A stretch of DNA of 64,000 nt from Aquimonas voraii. Its GTDB lineage: Bacteria > Pseudomonadota > Gammaproteobacteria > Xanthomonadales > Xanthomonadaceae. Shown here piece by piece: positions 44,529 through 54,606 of this stretch (position 1 is the first letter of the stretch; the number at the start of each line of letters is the position of its first letter). The translations under genes and the position numbers were made by a program. The notes beneath the pieces are model-generated. The model searched no databases. It was not told the origin of the DNA and saw only the letters and a program-made list of their open reading frames with translations. The stretch covers positions 1,034,771 through 1,098,770 of the forward strand of contig NZ_FNAG01000001.1 in assembly GCF_900101825.1 (NCBI RefSeq), given 5' to 3'.

Positions 44529-46817
44529 TCAGGCCAGCGACCTGCCCGCCGCGATGATCTCCTCGTCGCCCGGCAACACCAGGAAGGCCGCGCCCGCCAG
44601 CGGGGTGAAGGTGTCGGCGCCAACGACGCGCTTCAGCGGCGTGGCGCCGAAGCCGGCTTCGACGATGGCGGTGATGATGCCCTCGCCGACGCCCGCCGAG
44701 CGACGGCCTTCGTCGACCACCAGGATGCGCTTCGCCGTCTTCGCCTGTTCGGCGATGAAACCTTCGTTGAGTGGCTGCAGCCAGCGCAGGTCGATGACGC
44801 GGCTGCTCCAGCCGAGCTGCTCCTTCCATGCGCGCTGGGCGCGCAGGCACATGGGCACGGCGTTGCCGAAGGTGAACACGACGAGGTCATCACCCGCGCT
44901 GCCGTCCTCGGGCGCATACACCCTGCCCTCGCCCAGCGGAATCGCCTGATCGGGCGCGGGGTATTGGGTGAGCCAGCCGCCGTCGCCCGGCGCGTGCAGG
45001 TCCTTGGCCATGTACAGCGCGATCGGCTCCAGGAAGGCGCAGACACGACCGTCGACCTTGGCCAGAGCCATCAGCGTGCGCAGCATCATCGCCGCGTCAT
45101 CACCGCGCGAAGGACACGCCACCACGAGGCCGGGAATGTCGCGCAGGGCGGTGATCGAGTTGTCGTTGTGGAAATGGCCGCCGAAGCCGCGCTGGTAGCC
45201 CAGCGAAGCGATGCGCATGACCATCGGGTTGCGGTACTGGCCGTTGGAGAAGAACTGCAGGCTGGCCGCCTCGCCGCGGATCTGGTCGCAGGCGTTGTGG
45301 AAGTAGGCCAGGTACTGGATCTCGGGCAGCGGCAGCATGCCCATGTTGGCGTAGCCCTGGGCGAGACCGAGGATCATGGTCTCGTCGAGCAGGGTGTTGA
45401 ACACGCGCCTGCCCGAGAAGGCCTTGAATAGGCCCTTGGTCACCGTGTACACGCCGCCCTTCTGCGCCACGTCCTCGCCGAACAGCAGGCTCTCCGGGTA
45501 CTTGGCCATGAGATCGTGCAGAGCCTGGTTGATCTGGATGGCCAGATGCTTGGGTGCCTGCTTCTCCGGCAGCTTGTCCTCGCTGCCGAACACCTTGAGG
45601 CGCGCCTCGGCATAGTCCGCGCGCGCGGCTTCGGCCTGCACCTTGTGGGGCGTGTACGGCGCCAGCGGCGCCATCACATCTTCAAGCGTGGTGAGCCGCG
45701 GGCGACGGTCCGCATCCTCGGCCGCCGCGAAGCAGCGGCGACGGGTGTCTTCGTACAGTTCAAGCAGCGAATCCGGGGTGTACAGGCCCGAGCGCAGGGC
45801 GATGTCCGCCGACTTCAGCAGCGGGTCGGTGGCCTCGACCTGCACGAGTTCCTCGATCGAGCGCCACTCGATCTCGAAGTCCGTTCCGGCGTGCCCCATG
45901 ATGCGCGTGGTGCGCAGGTGCAGGAAGGTCGGTCGACGGGTGCGCCGGCAGTGCTCGACGGCGCGCTGCACGTCGGCCCAGCCGTGGGCCAGGTCGAGAC
46001 CGTCGGCATAGAAATAGTCGAGATCACGGCGGCCTTCGAAATTGGCGCGCACCCAATCCCGCGGCGTCTTCACCGAGATCCCGATGCCATTGTCCTCGCA
46101 GACGAACAGCACCGGCGCCGGCAACCCCTGATAGGCCGTCCACGCAGCGGCGTTGAATGCGGTCTGCGCGGTGGCGTGGTTGCTGGACGCGTCACCGAAG
46201 GAACAGATCGCGATGCTGTCGTCCGGAATCGGCAGCGCATGGCCGATGCGCTTGGCCTGTTCGATCGCGATCGCCGTGCCCAGCGCCTTCGGCAGGTGGC
46301 TGGCGATGGTCGAAGTCTGCGGCAGCACCCACAGCGGCTTCGAACCCCAGACCTTGTGGCGACCGCCCGAGGCCGGGTCGTCCTTGCTGGCAGCGAAGCT
46401 GAGCGCCGAATCCATGATCGGATCGCGTGGTTTCCCATCAGTGTCGGGCAGCTTGCGGAAGCGCTCGGCCATGAAGCCGCCGCTGCGGTAGTGCAGGAAA
46501 GCCGGATCGGTGTGGCGGGTGGCCCGCGCCACCATCGCATTGCCTTCGTGGCCGCTGCTGCCGATGGTGTAGAAGACCTTGTTCTGCACCCGCAGCACGC
46601 GCGCCATCAGATCCAGATGGCGGCTTATCAGCTGCGACTTCAGCAGCTCATCGAAGGCCGTCGCGCCGAGCGCACTGCCCGGCATGACGGGCTCATCGCC
46701 CGCGGCGGGCTGCACCCCACCGCGCCAGTCGCGCACGAATTCGATGAAGTTCTGGTCACAGATCTCGGCGCGGTTCAGGCCGCGCATGCGGGCGGGAATG
46801 GGGCTGGGCGTGCTCAT
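44529..46817 (-). CDS. Fused alpha/beta thiamine-diphosphate 2-oxoacid dehydrogenase E1
   Basis: 762 residues: E1-alpha-like half (about 45-395) with YRSGGFMAERF, the ThDP motif SFGDASSNHATAQTAFNAAAW to CEDNGIGIS, and TRIMGHAGTD; then an E1-beta-like half (about 435-760) with FGEDVAQKGGVYTVTKGL, LLDETMILGLAQGYANMG, FSNGQYRNPMVMRI, GGHFHNDNSITALRDIPGLVVACPS and DLRWLQPLN. The branched-chain or pyruvate-type decarboxylase is normally an alpha2beta2 tetramer encoded by two genes; here they are one chain. No E2 or E3 gene is nearby, so the substrate and complex are unknown. The ATG at 46817 begins the family match. It follows the DUF3686 ATPase gene by 91 bases on the same strand. Confidence 0.86.
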   Translation of the reverse strand: MSTPSPIPARMRGLNRAEICDQNFIEFVRDWRGGVQPAAGDEPVMPGSALGATAFDELLKSQLISRHLDLMARVLRVQNKVFYTIGSSGHEGNAMVARATRHTDPAFLHYRSGGFMAERFRKLPDTDGKPRDPIMDSALSFAASKDDPASGGRHKVWGSKPLWVLPQTSTIASHLPKALGTAIAIEQAKRIGHALPIPDDSIAICSFGDASSNHATAQTAFNAAAWTAYQGLPAPVLFVCEDNGIGISVKTPRDWVRANFEGRRDLDYFYADGLDLAHGWADVQRAVEHCRRTRRPTFLHLRTTRIMGHAGTDFEIEWRSIEELVQVEATDPLLKSADIALRSGLYTPDSLLELYEDTRRRCFAAAEDADRRPRLTTLEDVMAPLAPYTPHKVQAEAARADYAEARLKVFGSEDKLPEKQAPKHLAIQINQALHDLMAKYPESLLFGEDVAQKGGVYTVTKGLFKAFSGRRVFNTLLDETMILGLAQGYANMGMLPLPEIQYLAYFHNACDQIRGEAASLQFFSNGQYRNPMVMRIASLGYQRGFGGHFHNDNSITALRDIPGLVVACPSRGDDAAMMLRTLMALAKVDGRVCAFLEPIALYMAKDLHAPGDGGWLTQYPAPDQAIPLGEGRVYAPEDGSAGDDLVVFTFGNAVPMCLRAQRAWKEQLGWSSRVIDLRWLQPLNEGFIAEQAKTAKRILVVDEGRRSAGVGEGIITAIVEAGFGATPLKRVVGADTFTPLAGAAFLVLPGDEEIIAAGRSLA

Positions 46818-46908
46818 GGGCTCGGGGATTGGCCCGGCGGGGGCGCCGGAAAGCCCGGCATGATAGCCGGGCGCCGACCGATTCCGCAGCGCGGGCCGGC
46901 GCGTGGCT

Positions 46909-49900
46909 TCAGCTCTTGCCTGCTTGCGGCGGCTTCCGCAGGGCCACGGCCAGGCTGCGCAGCTCGTTCGCCAGCGCCGCCAGCTGCTGCCGCTCGGCCT
47001 CGCTGCCCTGTTGGCGTGCCTGCACCGCTTCGACCAGCGGACGGAAACCCACGTCGAGCGCGTTGCGCAGGCCTCCCAGCCACATGGCCGCATCCGACGC
47101 CGTGTCGCGACTGAAGGTGCGGTTCAGGACCTGCTCGTCGAGGATGCGCTGCAGCAGCTGGATGAGTTCGGGGGCGGTCTGCGCGGGCTTGGCCGCCCCG
47201 GCCTGCGCGCCCAGCGCCTGCACGCTGGCGACCAGATCATGCAGCTGGGCGATCACCCGCGTGCCGGTGTCGCTGTCGGCGCCGCCCAGCGCCTTGTTGC
47301 GCTGGAAGCCCTGCTTGATCGCCTGCCAGCGCTCGGCGCGCGCGGTATCGAGCGTGCCGCGGATCTCGGCCAGCTTGAGCAGGTTCTCCTCGGCACCGCC
47401 AGTCAGCAGCTGCGACTCGCCGAGGTAGTGGTCGTCGATGAGCTTCTGCAGCTCGACGGCGTTCATGACCGACGAGATTTTCTCGGCCAGCTTGTTCATG
47501 TTGCGGTAGCTGCCCTGCAGCTTGAAGGGCGGCTCGGTGCGGTAGGCCTCGGCCTGGGCGGCGCTGGCGATGTAGGCCTGGTTGACCCGGTAGACGATGT
47601 CGCGCACCGCCAGCAGGTTCTTCAGCACCGCCGTGATCTCGTTGAGCTCGGCCGCCGAGTAGGTGTGCGACAGCGCATTCGCCGAGAACTCGCGCCCTTG
47701 CGCCCGTTCGACCAGCTTGTACAGATCATTCAAGTCGCGCGTCGCCAGCGGTGCCAGCACCGGCTGCGCGGTCAGACAGTTCTCGACGTAGCTGAGCAGG
47801 AAGGCGTCTTCCTTGCCGCCCAGCACCTCACCGAGGTTGTAGACATCGGCACGGTTGGCCAGCATGTCCGGAATCTTGAAGACCTCGCCGCTCTCGGTAT
47901 ACGGGTTGCCGGCCATCACCACGCAGAATTTCTTGCCGCGCATGTCGTAGGTGCGGGTGCGGCCCTGCCACACGCCCTCGATGCGGCGGGTGCCGTCGCA
48001 GAGCGAGATGAACTTCTGCAGGAATTCCGGGTGCGTGTGCTGGATGTCGTCGACATACAGCATCACGTTGTTGCCCATCTCCAGCGCGAGGTTGAGCTTC
48101 TCCAGCTCCTGTCGCGCGCCGGCATCCGGCGCCTGGGCCGGATCCAGCGAACGCACCTCATGGCCCAGCGAAGGCCCATTGATCTTCATGAAGATCAGGC
48201 CCAGTGCATGCGCCACGTACTCCATCAGCGTGGTCTTGCCGTAGCCCGGCGGGCTGATCAGCATCAGCAGGCCCATCAGGTCCGAGCGCTTGCCCTCGCC
48301 CACCGTGCCCATCTGCTTGGCGAGGTTGTCGCCAATGATGGGCAGGTAGACCTCGCTGATCAGCTTGTTGCGCACGAACGAGGTCAAGGGCCGCGGCTTG
48401 AACTCCTCCAGACGCAGGCGCGCGCGGCCGGCTTCGATCAGCGCGTGGCGACGCGCCTGGAAGGCGCGCAGGCCAGGCAGATGCTGCTCGCGGTGCCGAC
48501 GCAGGCGGGTCTCGAAGTCGTCGATGCGCAGGCGCAGCACACCTTGCTCGATCCGCGCATGGCTGCTGAGCAGCCCGCTGATCTCGACGGCCAGGTCTGC
48601 TTCGCTGATCCGCGTCGGCAGATGCCCGTCCACGCGCATCAGCGCGGCCGCCTCGATGGCGTGGTCGGCGAGATCGACAAAGGCCGGCTCTGCGCAGAGC
48701 GCCTCGAACCACTGCCGCCACAGGCCCAGCGCCTCGCCCGGCCGCGCCGACAGCGCTTCCGCCGCGGACTGCAGATCTTCCCAGCGATGCCCCGTGACCA
48801 GTCGTTCCTTCAGCCCCTGAACCAGGCGACGCGCGGCCGCGGTGAACAGGAACTGCGGATGCTCTGTGCCCAGCACTTCGACCAGATAGCGCGCGGCGTC
48901 ACCGCTCAGACGGGCATCGAGCTCGATGGCAGCGGCCGCGCGAAAGCGCTCCATCTCGCGCGCGATCTCGGCGATCAGGCGTTCGCTGGCCGCGTGCTGG
49001 CCCAGGGTCTCGATCAGCTGCTGCGCCTGACGCGCGCGCAGCGGCCACAGGCTGGCGCTCTCGCTGTTGGCCTGGGCCTGCCAGGCCAGCGCCGCGAGCG
49101 CTCGGGCGGCGGGCGAATGAACGAGCCCACCGGCCGCTTTCCGCAGCGGCAGCCAGGCCGCGAGAATGCGTGCGGCGTCGGCATCGTGGATGCCTTTTTC
49201 GTAGCCCTCGCGGTAGCGCGATGCGGTGAACTCGCGCAGACGCTTCGACAGCGCATCGAGCGTGCCCAGCTCAGCCTGCAGGGCGTCCAGACTCTGGCCC
49301 TCGCTGCCGGCGCGTGCCGCCTCGAACAGGCTGGCGGCCAGATACTCGGCGCGGCAAACGTGGGCGGATTCCGACTCCAGCGTGTGTTCAGCGAACTCGC
49401 GCAGGCGGCTCAGCTCCTCATCAGCGATCGGCTCGTAGTACTCGGTGCCGGTCAGATGCAGGCAGAGCTCGCCGCCCCGCGGCAGCAGGGTCAGGTCCAG
49501 GGCCTGGGTGTTGACGCTGAAACGGTGGCGCGGGCCCAGCTTGATGGTGTTGCCGCCGTCCTCGAACAGCTCGCTGCGATCGCGCTGTCCGCGCAGCGCC
49601 GCGTCGCGCGCGGCCTTGATGCGAGCCTCGATGTCGTCGGCCTTGACGCTGTCGCGCAGCTCGCGCAGCCGGTTCGCCAGCTCGCGCAGCTTGAGGATCA
49701 ACGCATCGCCGGCGAAGAAGGCGTGCAGGGCCTCGACCGTCTGCAGGCGCTCGGTGCGACGCGGCAGCCCCTCGAAGATGCGCAGTGCCGCTTCGTGCAG
49801 GCCCTGCGCGCGGCGCTGGCGTTCGTCCAGCAGGGCCTGGCGATGGCTCTCGAAGGTCTCCAGCACCTCCTCGCGCTTGGCCAGAATGTCCTGCAGGAAA

Positions 49901-52119
49901 GCTTCGTGCTCGCCGAAGCGGCTTTCGAGCTCTTCCAGCTGCAGCAGCACGCGCGCCAGCTGCTCCTCGCTGCGCTCGGGATCGGTCGACAGGCTGAGCG
50001 CCGAGGCAAGGCTCTGGCCGAACAGCGCGAACTGCGCGCCGAACTGGGCCACCGCCTCGCGGCTGCCCAGCGACCTGCGCTGCTGCTCGGCGCGGGCGCG
50101 GGCCTGGTTGAGTCGCGCGTACAGCTCGGAGATCGTCTCGACCACCTGGGTGCGCTGCTGCGCATCCTCGATCGGCAGCCCGGCAAGCAGGTTCGACAGC
50201 AGGTCGAGGTCCAGCGACAGCTGGGCCATGCCCTCCAGCGGCGTCTTGAGCTGGGCCACGCCCTGTGCCTTGCCGGCCTCGGCATCCAGCGCGCGCAGGC
50301 GCTGGTCCAGCGGCTTCAGCGCGGCGGCCGAGGCCAGGAACTCGCCGGTCGCCGACGACAGCGTCGCCTGTGCGGCGACGACTTCGGCTTCCAGCGCATC
50401 GATCGCGGCCACGTCCATATAGCGCGCCTCGCGCAGCGCCAGCAGGCGGCCGCGCTGGGCCTGCAGGCCCGACAGGCCCTCGACGTAGTCGTTGACCGAC
50501 TCGCAGCGTTCCGGCCGCGCTTTCGCGAGCAGCTCGGACTGCGCACTGCGCGCCTCGCGCAGGCTGCGTTCGCTCTGCGCGCGGATGCTCTCGACCTTCT
50601 CGAACTCATCCAGCACGGTTTCGGCGGTGCCGGCGATCTCGCGCACCAGCGGCGCCACGCCCGCGCACTCGGCGCTGTCCAGCCAGTGGTGCAGATCGAA
50701 CAGGCGTCGACTGTTCTGGCTGAGCAGGCTGTAGCGGGTGGCGCTGACCTCCTCGCTGGATATCTCGCGCACCAGCGAGAGCAGATCCGAAATGCCGCGC
50801 ACCAGCTCGGCATTGCCGATGCGGCCCATGAAGCTGGTCGCCGGCGGCCTGGCAGCGGCGAACTCCTCGCTCCAGAACGGCGTCTGCCAGACCTGCATGG
50901 GGTGCACGCGGGTCGGCTCGTGACTGTCGACCGAGAACAGCACGAAGCGGCCGTCTTCCAGCCGCGCATAGCCGTGACCGAACAGCGGCGTGGCCAGCCG
51001 CCGCTCGATCAGGTTGTAGGTGAACAGCGCCTTGGCACCGCTCTCGGGCTCGTAGAACACATAGAGCACGTCCTCGCCGTTCGGCGAGCGCAGGCTGCGC
51101 TTGAAGCGCATCCCCTCCATGCTGCGCTCGAAGCTGCGCTGCTCACCGTTCTGCAGCACGTAGCCGCCCGGGTAGACGATGCCGTGGTCCTCAGGCAGCT
51201 GCACGCAGCTCTGCCCGATCGCGTCGATGCGGTAGACACGGCGCGCGACGAGGCTGTAGACGAAGTGGCGCACCACCTCTTCGCGGTAGGGCTGCACGCG
51301 CAGCAGGATGAGATCGCCGACGCGGGCGTAGTCGATGCGGGCGTCATCGATGCTCTGGGTGGCGTCATCAACCGGCTCGCGGTAGATGCCGAGGCCGTCC
51401 TCGGTGTTGTTCTCGACCTTGATGGTGAGGTCGCCGCCGATGGTCTCGACAAAGACCTGATCGACCACGTTCATGTGCGGGAAGCGGCCTTCGACCACGT
51501 GCTCGCGGCCGCAGCGCGTCCATTCGAAATCGTGGATTGGCGGCAGGGCGATATCGCGCTCGCCGCGGTTGTCGATGTAGCGCACGTCGCCCGCAGGCGA
51601 GACGCTGAAACGGAACACGCGCACGTCCGACAGGCGCTCGCCAATCTGGAACGCAGCCAGCAGCAGGCCGTCGCGCACCATCAACTGCAGAAGGCGGGTG
51701 TTCTTGTAGTAGGCGTAGAGCTCCCGGAAATCCTGCATGAAGCCCTGGGCGCCGAGAAAGCTGCCGGCCAGTTCAACCGGCTCGACGTCGAAGCCCCCTT
51801 CGCCTTCGACCAGGCGATACAGCGCGAAAACATCGCTGACCTGGGTCTCGCGCTTGAGGCCCAGGAACACGTTGTAGCCGAACAGCAGGAAGTCGCCGAC
51901 CCGCACCAGATCGCGCGCCACTGCGTTGTGCTCGGTGCGCACGCGCAGGCGGCCGATGATCTTGAGCTCGCTGCTGCCGAACTCGTCCAGCCGCTGCCGA
52001 TTCAGCCCTTCGGCGAGGCCACGCAGACGCCCGCCCTGCTCCAGCAGGCGCGCGCGCAGCACTTCATAGGCGCCACCTTCGGCGACGGCCTGGTCTACGA
52101 GGGATTCGGGTGTGGTCAT
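46909..52119 (-). CDS. Giant AAA ATPase, DUF3686 family ('DNA repair ATPase' type)
   Basis: 1736 residues, soluble. N-terminal DUF3686-like region (about 10-460, beta-rich, with FLLFGYNVFLGLKRETQVSDVF, FPHMNVVDQVFVETIGGDLTIK and YVFYEPESGAKALFTYNL). A long Ala/Glu/Arg coiled-coil section (about 480-860) and a helical middle (900-1230) follow. The C-terminal third holds one AAA module: Walker A SPPGYGKTTLMEYVA (about 1288), Walker B VMLYVDDIQH (about 1355, Asp-Asp instead of Asp-Glu), sensor 1 VVMAGNPYT (about 1405) and MoxR-like features (ANRADVYNLGEV). Such proteins are annotated 'ATPase involved in DNA repair' with little direct proof. Its gene follows a flotillin gene and YqiJ-like gene on the same strand. 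ATG with AGAG eight bases upstream. Confidence 0.87.
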   Translation of the reverse strand: MTTPESLVDQAVAEGGAYEVLRARLLEQGGRLRGLAEGLNRQRLDEFGSSELKIIGRLRVRTEHNAVARDLVRVGDFLLFGYNVFLGLKRETQVSDVFALYRLVEGEGGFDVEPVELAGSFLGAQGFMQDFRELYAYYKNTRLLQLMVRDGLLLAAFQIGERLSDVRVFRFSVSPAGDVRYIDNRGERDIALPPIHDFEWTRCGREHVVEGRFPHMNVVDQVFVETIGGDLTIKVENNTEDGLGIYREPVDDATQSIDDARIDYARVGDLILLRVQPYREEVVRHFVYSLVARRVYRIDAIGQSCVQLPEDHGIVYPGGYVLQNGEQRSFERSMEGMRFKRSLRSPNGEDVLYVFYEPESGAKALFTYNLIERRLATPLFGHGYARLEDGRFVLFSVDSHEPTRVHPMQVWQTPFWSEEFAAARPPATSFMGRIGNAELVRGISDLLSLVREISSEEVSATRYSLLSQNSRRLFDLHHWLDSAECAGVAPLVREIAGTAETVLDEFEKVESIRAQSERSLREARSAQSELLAKARPERCESVNDYVEGLSGLQAQRGRLLALREARYMDVAAIDALEAEVVAAQATLSSATGEFLASAAALKPLDQRLRALDAEAGKAQGVAQLKTPLEGMAQLSLDLDLLSNLLAGLPIEDAQQRTQVVETISELYARLNQARARAEQQRRSLGSREAVAQFGAQFALFGQSLASALSLSTDPERSEEQLARVLLQLEELESRFGEHEAFLQDILAKREEVLETFESHRQALLDERQRRAQGLHEAALRIFEGLPRRTERLQTVEALHAFFAGDALILKLRELANRLRELRDSVKADDIEARIKAARDAALRGQRDRSELFEDGGNTIKLGPRHRFSVNTQALDLTLLPRGGELCLHLTGTEYYEPIADEELSRLREFAEHTLESESAHVCRAEYLAASLFEAARAGSEGQSLDALQAELGTLDALSKRLREFTASRYREGYEKGIHDADAARILAAWLPLRKAAGGLVHSPAARALAALAWQAQANSESASLWPLRARQAQQLIETLGQHAASERLIAEIAREMERFRAAAAIELDARLSGDAARYLVEVLGTEHPQFLFTAAARRLVQGLKERLVTGHRWEDLQSAAEALSARPGEALGLWRQWFEALCAEPAFVDLADHAIEAAALMRVDGHLPTRISEADLAVEISGLLSSHARIEQGVLRLRIDDFETRLRRHREQHLPGLRAFQARRHALIEAGRARLRLEEFKPRPLTSFVRNKLISEVYLPIIGDNLAKQMGTVGEGKRSDLMGLLMLISPPGYGKTTLMEYVAHALGLIFMKINGPSLGHEVRSLDPAQAPDAGARQELEKLNLALEMGNNVMLYVDDIQHTHPEFLQKFISLCDGTRRIEGVWQGRTRTYDMRGKKFCVVMAGNPYTESGEVFKIPDMLANRADVYNLGEVLGGKEDAFLLSYVENCLTAQPVLAPLATRDLNDLYKLVERAQGREFSANALSHTYSAAELNEITAVLKNLLAVRDIVYRVNQAYIASAAQAEAYRTEPPFKLQGSYRNMNKLAEKISSVMNAVELQKLIDDHYLGESQLLTGGAEENLLKLAEIRGTLDTARAERWQAIKQGFQRNKALGGADSDTGTRVIAQLHDLVASVQALGAQAGAAKPAQTAPELIQLLQRILDEQVLNRTFSRDTASDAAMWLGGLRNALDVGFRPLVEAVQARQQGSEAERQQLAALANELRSLAVALRKPPQAGKS

Positions 52120-52440
52120 GCTTTGAACTCTTCGAGCAGAAGGAGTCTGGAGATCGCGATCCGCGACGATCCATCAATCGCGGTTGTCGAGATCTCCCCT
52201 CTCCCCGTGGGAGAGGGATCGGGGGAGAGGGTTCGGGAGTCCTCGGTCTCAAAGCTGCGGCGGCCTGCTTCAACAACTCCGAGAACTGCGGCAATTCAGA
52301 AACTTGCACTGCTGCGCAAGACCCGGACCCTCTCCCCAACTCCTCTCCCATGGGGAGAGGGGCTGGAGCAGCGACAAGGGACAAGGGACAAGGCCGAGTT
52401 ATGGCATGTCTCTCGAGTCGCTCCCCAGCGCAAGCGCAGT
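52120..52440. other. Spacer between flotillin and DUF3686 genes with two hairpins (321 bases)
   Basis: No gene. It carries two perfect hairpins of the same family: CCCTCTCCC/GGGAGAGGG (52197-52217) and CCTCTCCC/GGGAGAGG (52342-52360), plus GGGACAAGGGACAAGG-like direct repeats (about 52376-52391). They resemble the dispersed CCCTCTCCC-type repeats seen between genes in many proteobacteria. The spacer may attenuate or separate transcription of the two genes. Confidence 0.6.
52197..52360. repeat. Pair of CCCTCTCCC/GGGAGAGGG hairpins
   Basis: Two hairpins about 125 bases apart with 9-bp and 8-bp perfect stems and three-base loops (CGT and ATG). Both also have a nearby extra half-copy (GGGGGAGAGGG at 52221-52231; CCCTCTCCCC at 52328-52337), making a mirrored pair. 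Confidence 0.75.
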
Positions 52441-54528
52441 TCAGACTGACGAACTCTTCTCCGGTCCGACCTTCCCTTCAGCCGCCTCCGCCTCCGCCGC
52501 CTTCAACGCCGCCACCTTCCCCGCCGTCACCCCGCCACCCAGGAACTTCGACAGCACGTCCTGCACCACCGGGCTCTTGCCGACCGCGCCTTCGATCGCC
52601 TTGCCGACGCTGAGTGCCTTGGCGAAGGTCTCGAAGAATTCGCCGCCGCCGCCGACGATGTCGACCTTGGCCTTGGACAGCGCCGCCGCCAGCACATCGG
52701 CCTGCTCACGGGCGATGTCCTTGTTGGCTTCGATCGCGGCCATCGCCTGCTCGAAGTTCTTCTCCAGCTGCATGCGGAATTCCTCGTGCGCACGCGCCGA
52801 GTCCGACAGGCCGGACAGCGCCTCGAACTTCTTGACTAGACCTTCGGCTTCCGACTCGTAGCGACGCTTCAGCACCTCGGCCTCGGACAGGCCCACCTCG
52901 CGGATCGCCACCGCCTTGGCGCCGCCGAGCTGTTCTTCGCCGCGCGCCTGCGCGCCCAGCTTCTCTTCCAGCACCTTGGCTTCCGCCAAGCCGTCCTTCT
53001 GCTTGGCCTCGGCCTGGGCTTCGATGATCCGCGCCTGCGCAAAGCCTTTCTCCTGCTCGCCGCGGGCTTCGGCGGCCAGCTTCTCGGCGACCACCTTGGC
53101 CTCGGCCAGACCTTCCTTCTCCAGCGCCGCGGCGTTGACTTCGCGCACGCGCGCATCCGCCAGCCCGGGCGCCGCGCGCTCGGCCTCGATGCCCTCGGCC
53201 ATCTTGCGCTTGGCCTCGGACTGCTTGCCGGCGGCTTCCAGCTCGGCCTGCGCGAGGGTGGTGATCTCGACGGCCTTGTACTTGGCCTTGCTCTCGTCGG
53301 CCTCGGCCTGCTTGACCTGCTTGACCAGCTCTTCCTCGGCGCGGGCCTGGGCATCGAGGATCGCCACCTGCTTGGCGCGCTCGGCCTCGGAGATCTCGCG
53401 CACTTCCTTGATGCGCTCCTCTTCCTGGGCCACGGTCTTCTCGACCGCGATGCGCTCGCGCACGACGTTGGCGATCAGCTTGCGCTGCTCTTCGAGGGCC
53501 TTTTCCTTCTCGATGCGCTGAAGCTCGACTTCGCGCTCGCGCGACACCACTTCGAGCGCCCGCGCGCGCTCGACCTTTTCCTTCTCGATGATCACCGCGC
53601 GCTGGCGGTTCTGCTCGGCCACCTCGACCTCGCGCAGACGGTTCTGCTCGCGGATGTCGATCTGCTCCTGCGCGGCGAGACGCGCCTGCTCGGCCTTCAG
53701 GCGCTCTTCTTCCTGCACCTTCAGGGTCTCGGCTTCTTCGCGGGCCTTGATGGTGGCGATCTCACGCGCCTGCCGCGCTTCGGCATCGGCCTGCTGTCGA
53801 GCCAGCGCCAGCAGCGCCTCCTTGGTCTCGACGTTCTTCTTGGTCATCGCCAGCTCTTCGTTGCGCTCCAGCTCGTTGGTGATGACGTTCTGGGCAGCGG
53901 TGAGCTCGGTGATCTTGCGGATGCCTTCGGCATCGAGAATGTTGCTGGGGTCCAGCGAAGACTTCGGGGTCTGCTCGAGATAGTCGATGGCGACGTCTTC
54001 CAGCACATAGCCGTTCAAGTCGTTGCCGATGACCTCGACGATGCGGTCGCGGAACTCCTGGCGGTTCTCGAACAGATTGACGAAGTCGATCTTCTTGCCG
54101 ACCGTCTTCAGCGCCTCCGAGAACTTGGCGTTGAACAGCTCGTTGACTGCGTTCTTCTCGGACGCGCGATCGACGCCGATGGCCTTGGCCACCTTCAGCA
54201 CATCCTGCTGGGTCTCGTTGACGCGCAGGTAGAAAGCGACGGTGATGTCGGCGCGCATGTTGTCGCGGCAGATCAGGCCGTCCTTGCCCCGCCGATCCAC
54301 CTCAAGGGTGATCAGCGAGATCTTCATGAACTCCTTCTTGTAGATCACCGGCAGTACCAGGGCGCCGGTGAAGTGCACCTTGGGCGTCGAGGACAGGTCG
54401 TTGACGATCAGGGCGGTGCCCTGCGGGACCTTGATATAGAAGGACTTGATCAATGCGAACAGCGCGAACAGCGCAAGCAGTACCACGCCCGCAATGATGA
54501 GGATGGGAATCAAGGCTTCAGTGCTCAC
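52441..54528 (-). CDS. yqiK: Flotillin-like SPFH/band-7 protein (YqiK family)
   Basis: 695 residues. One N-terminal membrane helix (about 7-30), an SPFH domain (about 32-215: YIKVPQGTALIVNDLSSTPKVHFTGALVLPVIYKKEFMKISLITLEV, LICRDNMRADITVAFYLRVN, GYVLEDVAIDYLEQT) and a very long coiled coil (about 215-600) with the flotillin-type EA/AEA repeats, ending in a Gly-rich tail (VDIVGGGGEFFETFAKALSVGKAIEG). Flotillins form oligomeric scaffolds that organise membrane microdomains. The start is GTG with GAGGGA about eight bases upstream. It sits between a YqiJ-like gene (78 bases) and the DUF3686 ATPase gene, so the three may form one complex. Confidence 0.94.
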   Translation of the reverse strand: MSTEALIPILIIAGVVLLALFALFALIKSFYIKVPQGTALIVNDLSSTPKVHFTGALVLPVIYKKEFMKISLITLEVDRRGKDGLICRDNMRADITVAFYLRVNETQQDVLKVAKAIGVDRASEKNAVNELFNAKFSEALKTVGKKIDFVNLFENRQEFRDRIVEVIGNDLNGYVLEDVAIDYLEQTPKSSLDPSNILDAEGIRKITELTAAQNVITNELERNEELAMTKKNVETKEALLALARQQADAEARQAREIATIKAREEAETLKVQEEERLKAEQARLAAQEQIDIREQNRLREVEVAEQNRQRAVIIEKEKVERARALEVVSREREVELQRIEKEKALEEQRKLIANVVRERIAVEKTVAQEEERIKEVREISEAERAKQVAILDAQARAEEELVKQVKQAEADESKAKYKAVEITTLAQAELEAAGKQSEAKRKMAEGIEAERAAPGLADARVREVNAAALEKEGLAEAKVVAEKLAAEARGEQEKGFAQARIIEAQAEAKQKDGLAEAKVLEEKLGAQARGEEQLGGAKAVAIREVGLSEAEVLKRRYESEAEGLVKKFEALSGLSDSARAHEEFRMQLEKNFEQAMAAIEANKDIAREQADVLAAALSKAKVDIVGGGGEFFETFAKALSVGKAIEGAVGKSPVVQDVLSKFLGGGVTAGKVAALKAAEAEAAEGKVGPEKSSSV

Positions 54529-54606
54529 GTCATATCCCTCGTCTGGGTGATGGAAAGCTCGTTGGAAGGGACTGGAGTGTCAGTCCCCACGGCGCGCTGG
54601 GAAGGC

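Noticed and set aside
46903..52449. Very long open frame on the plus strand opposite the DUF3686 gene
   Set aside because: Codon-biased antisense shadow in GC-rich DNA; its translation has no domain pattern, while the minus strand shows AAA motifs.
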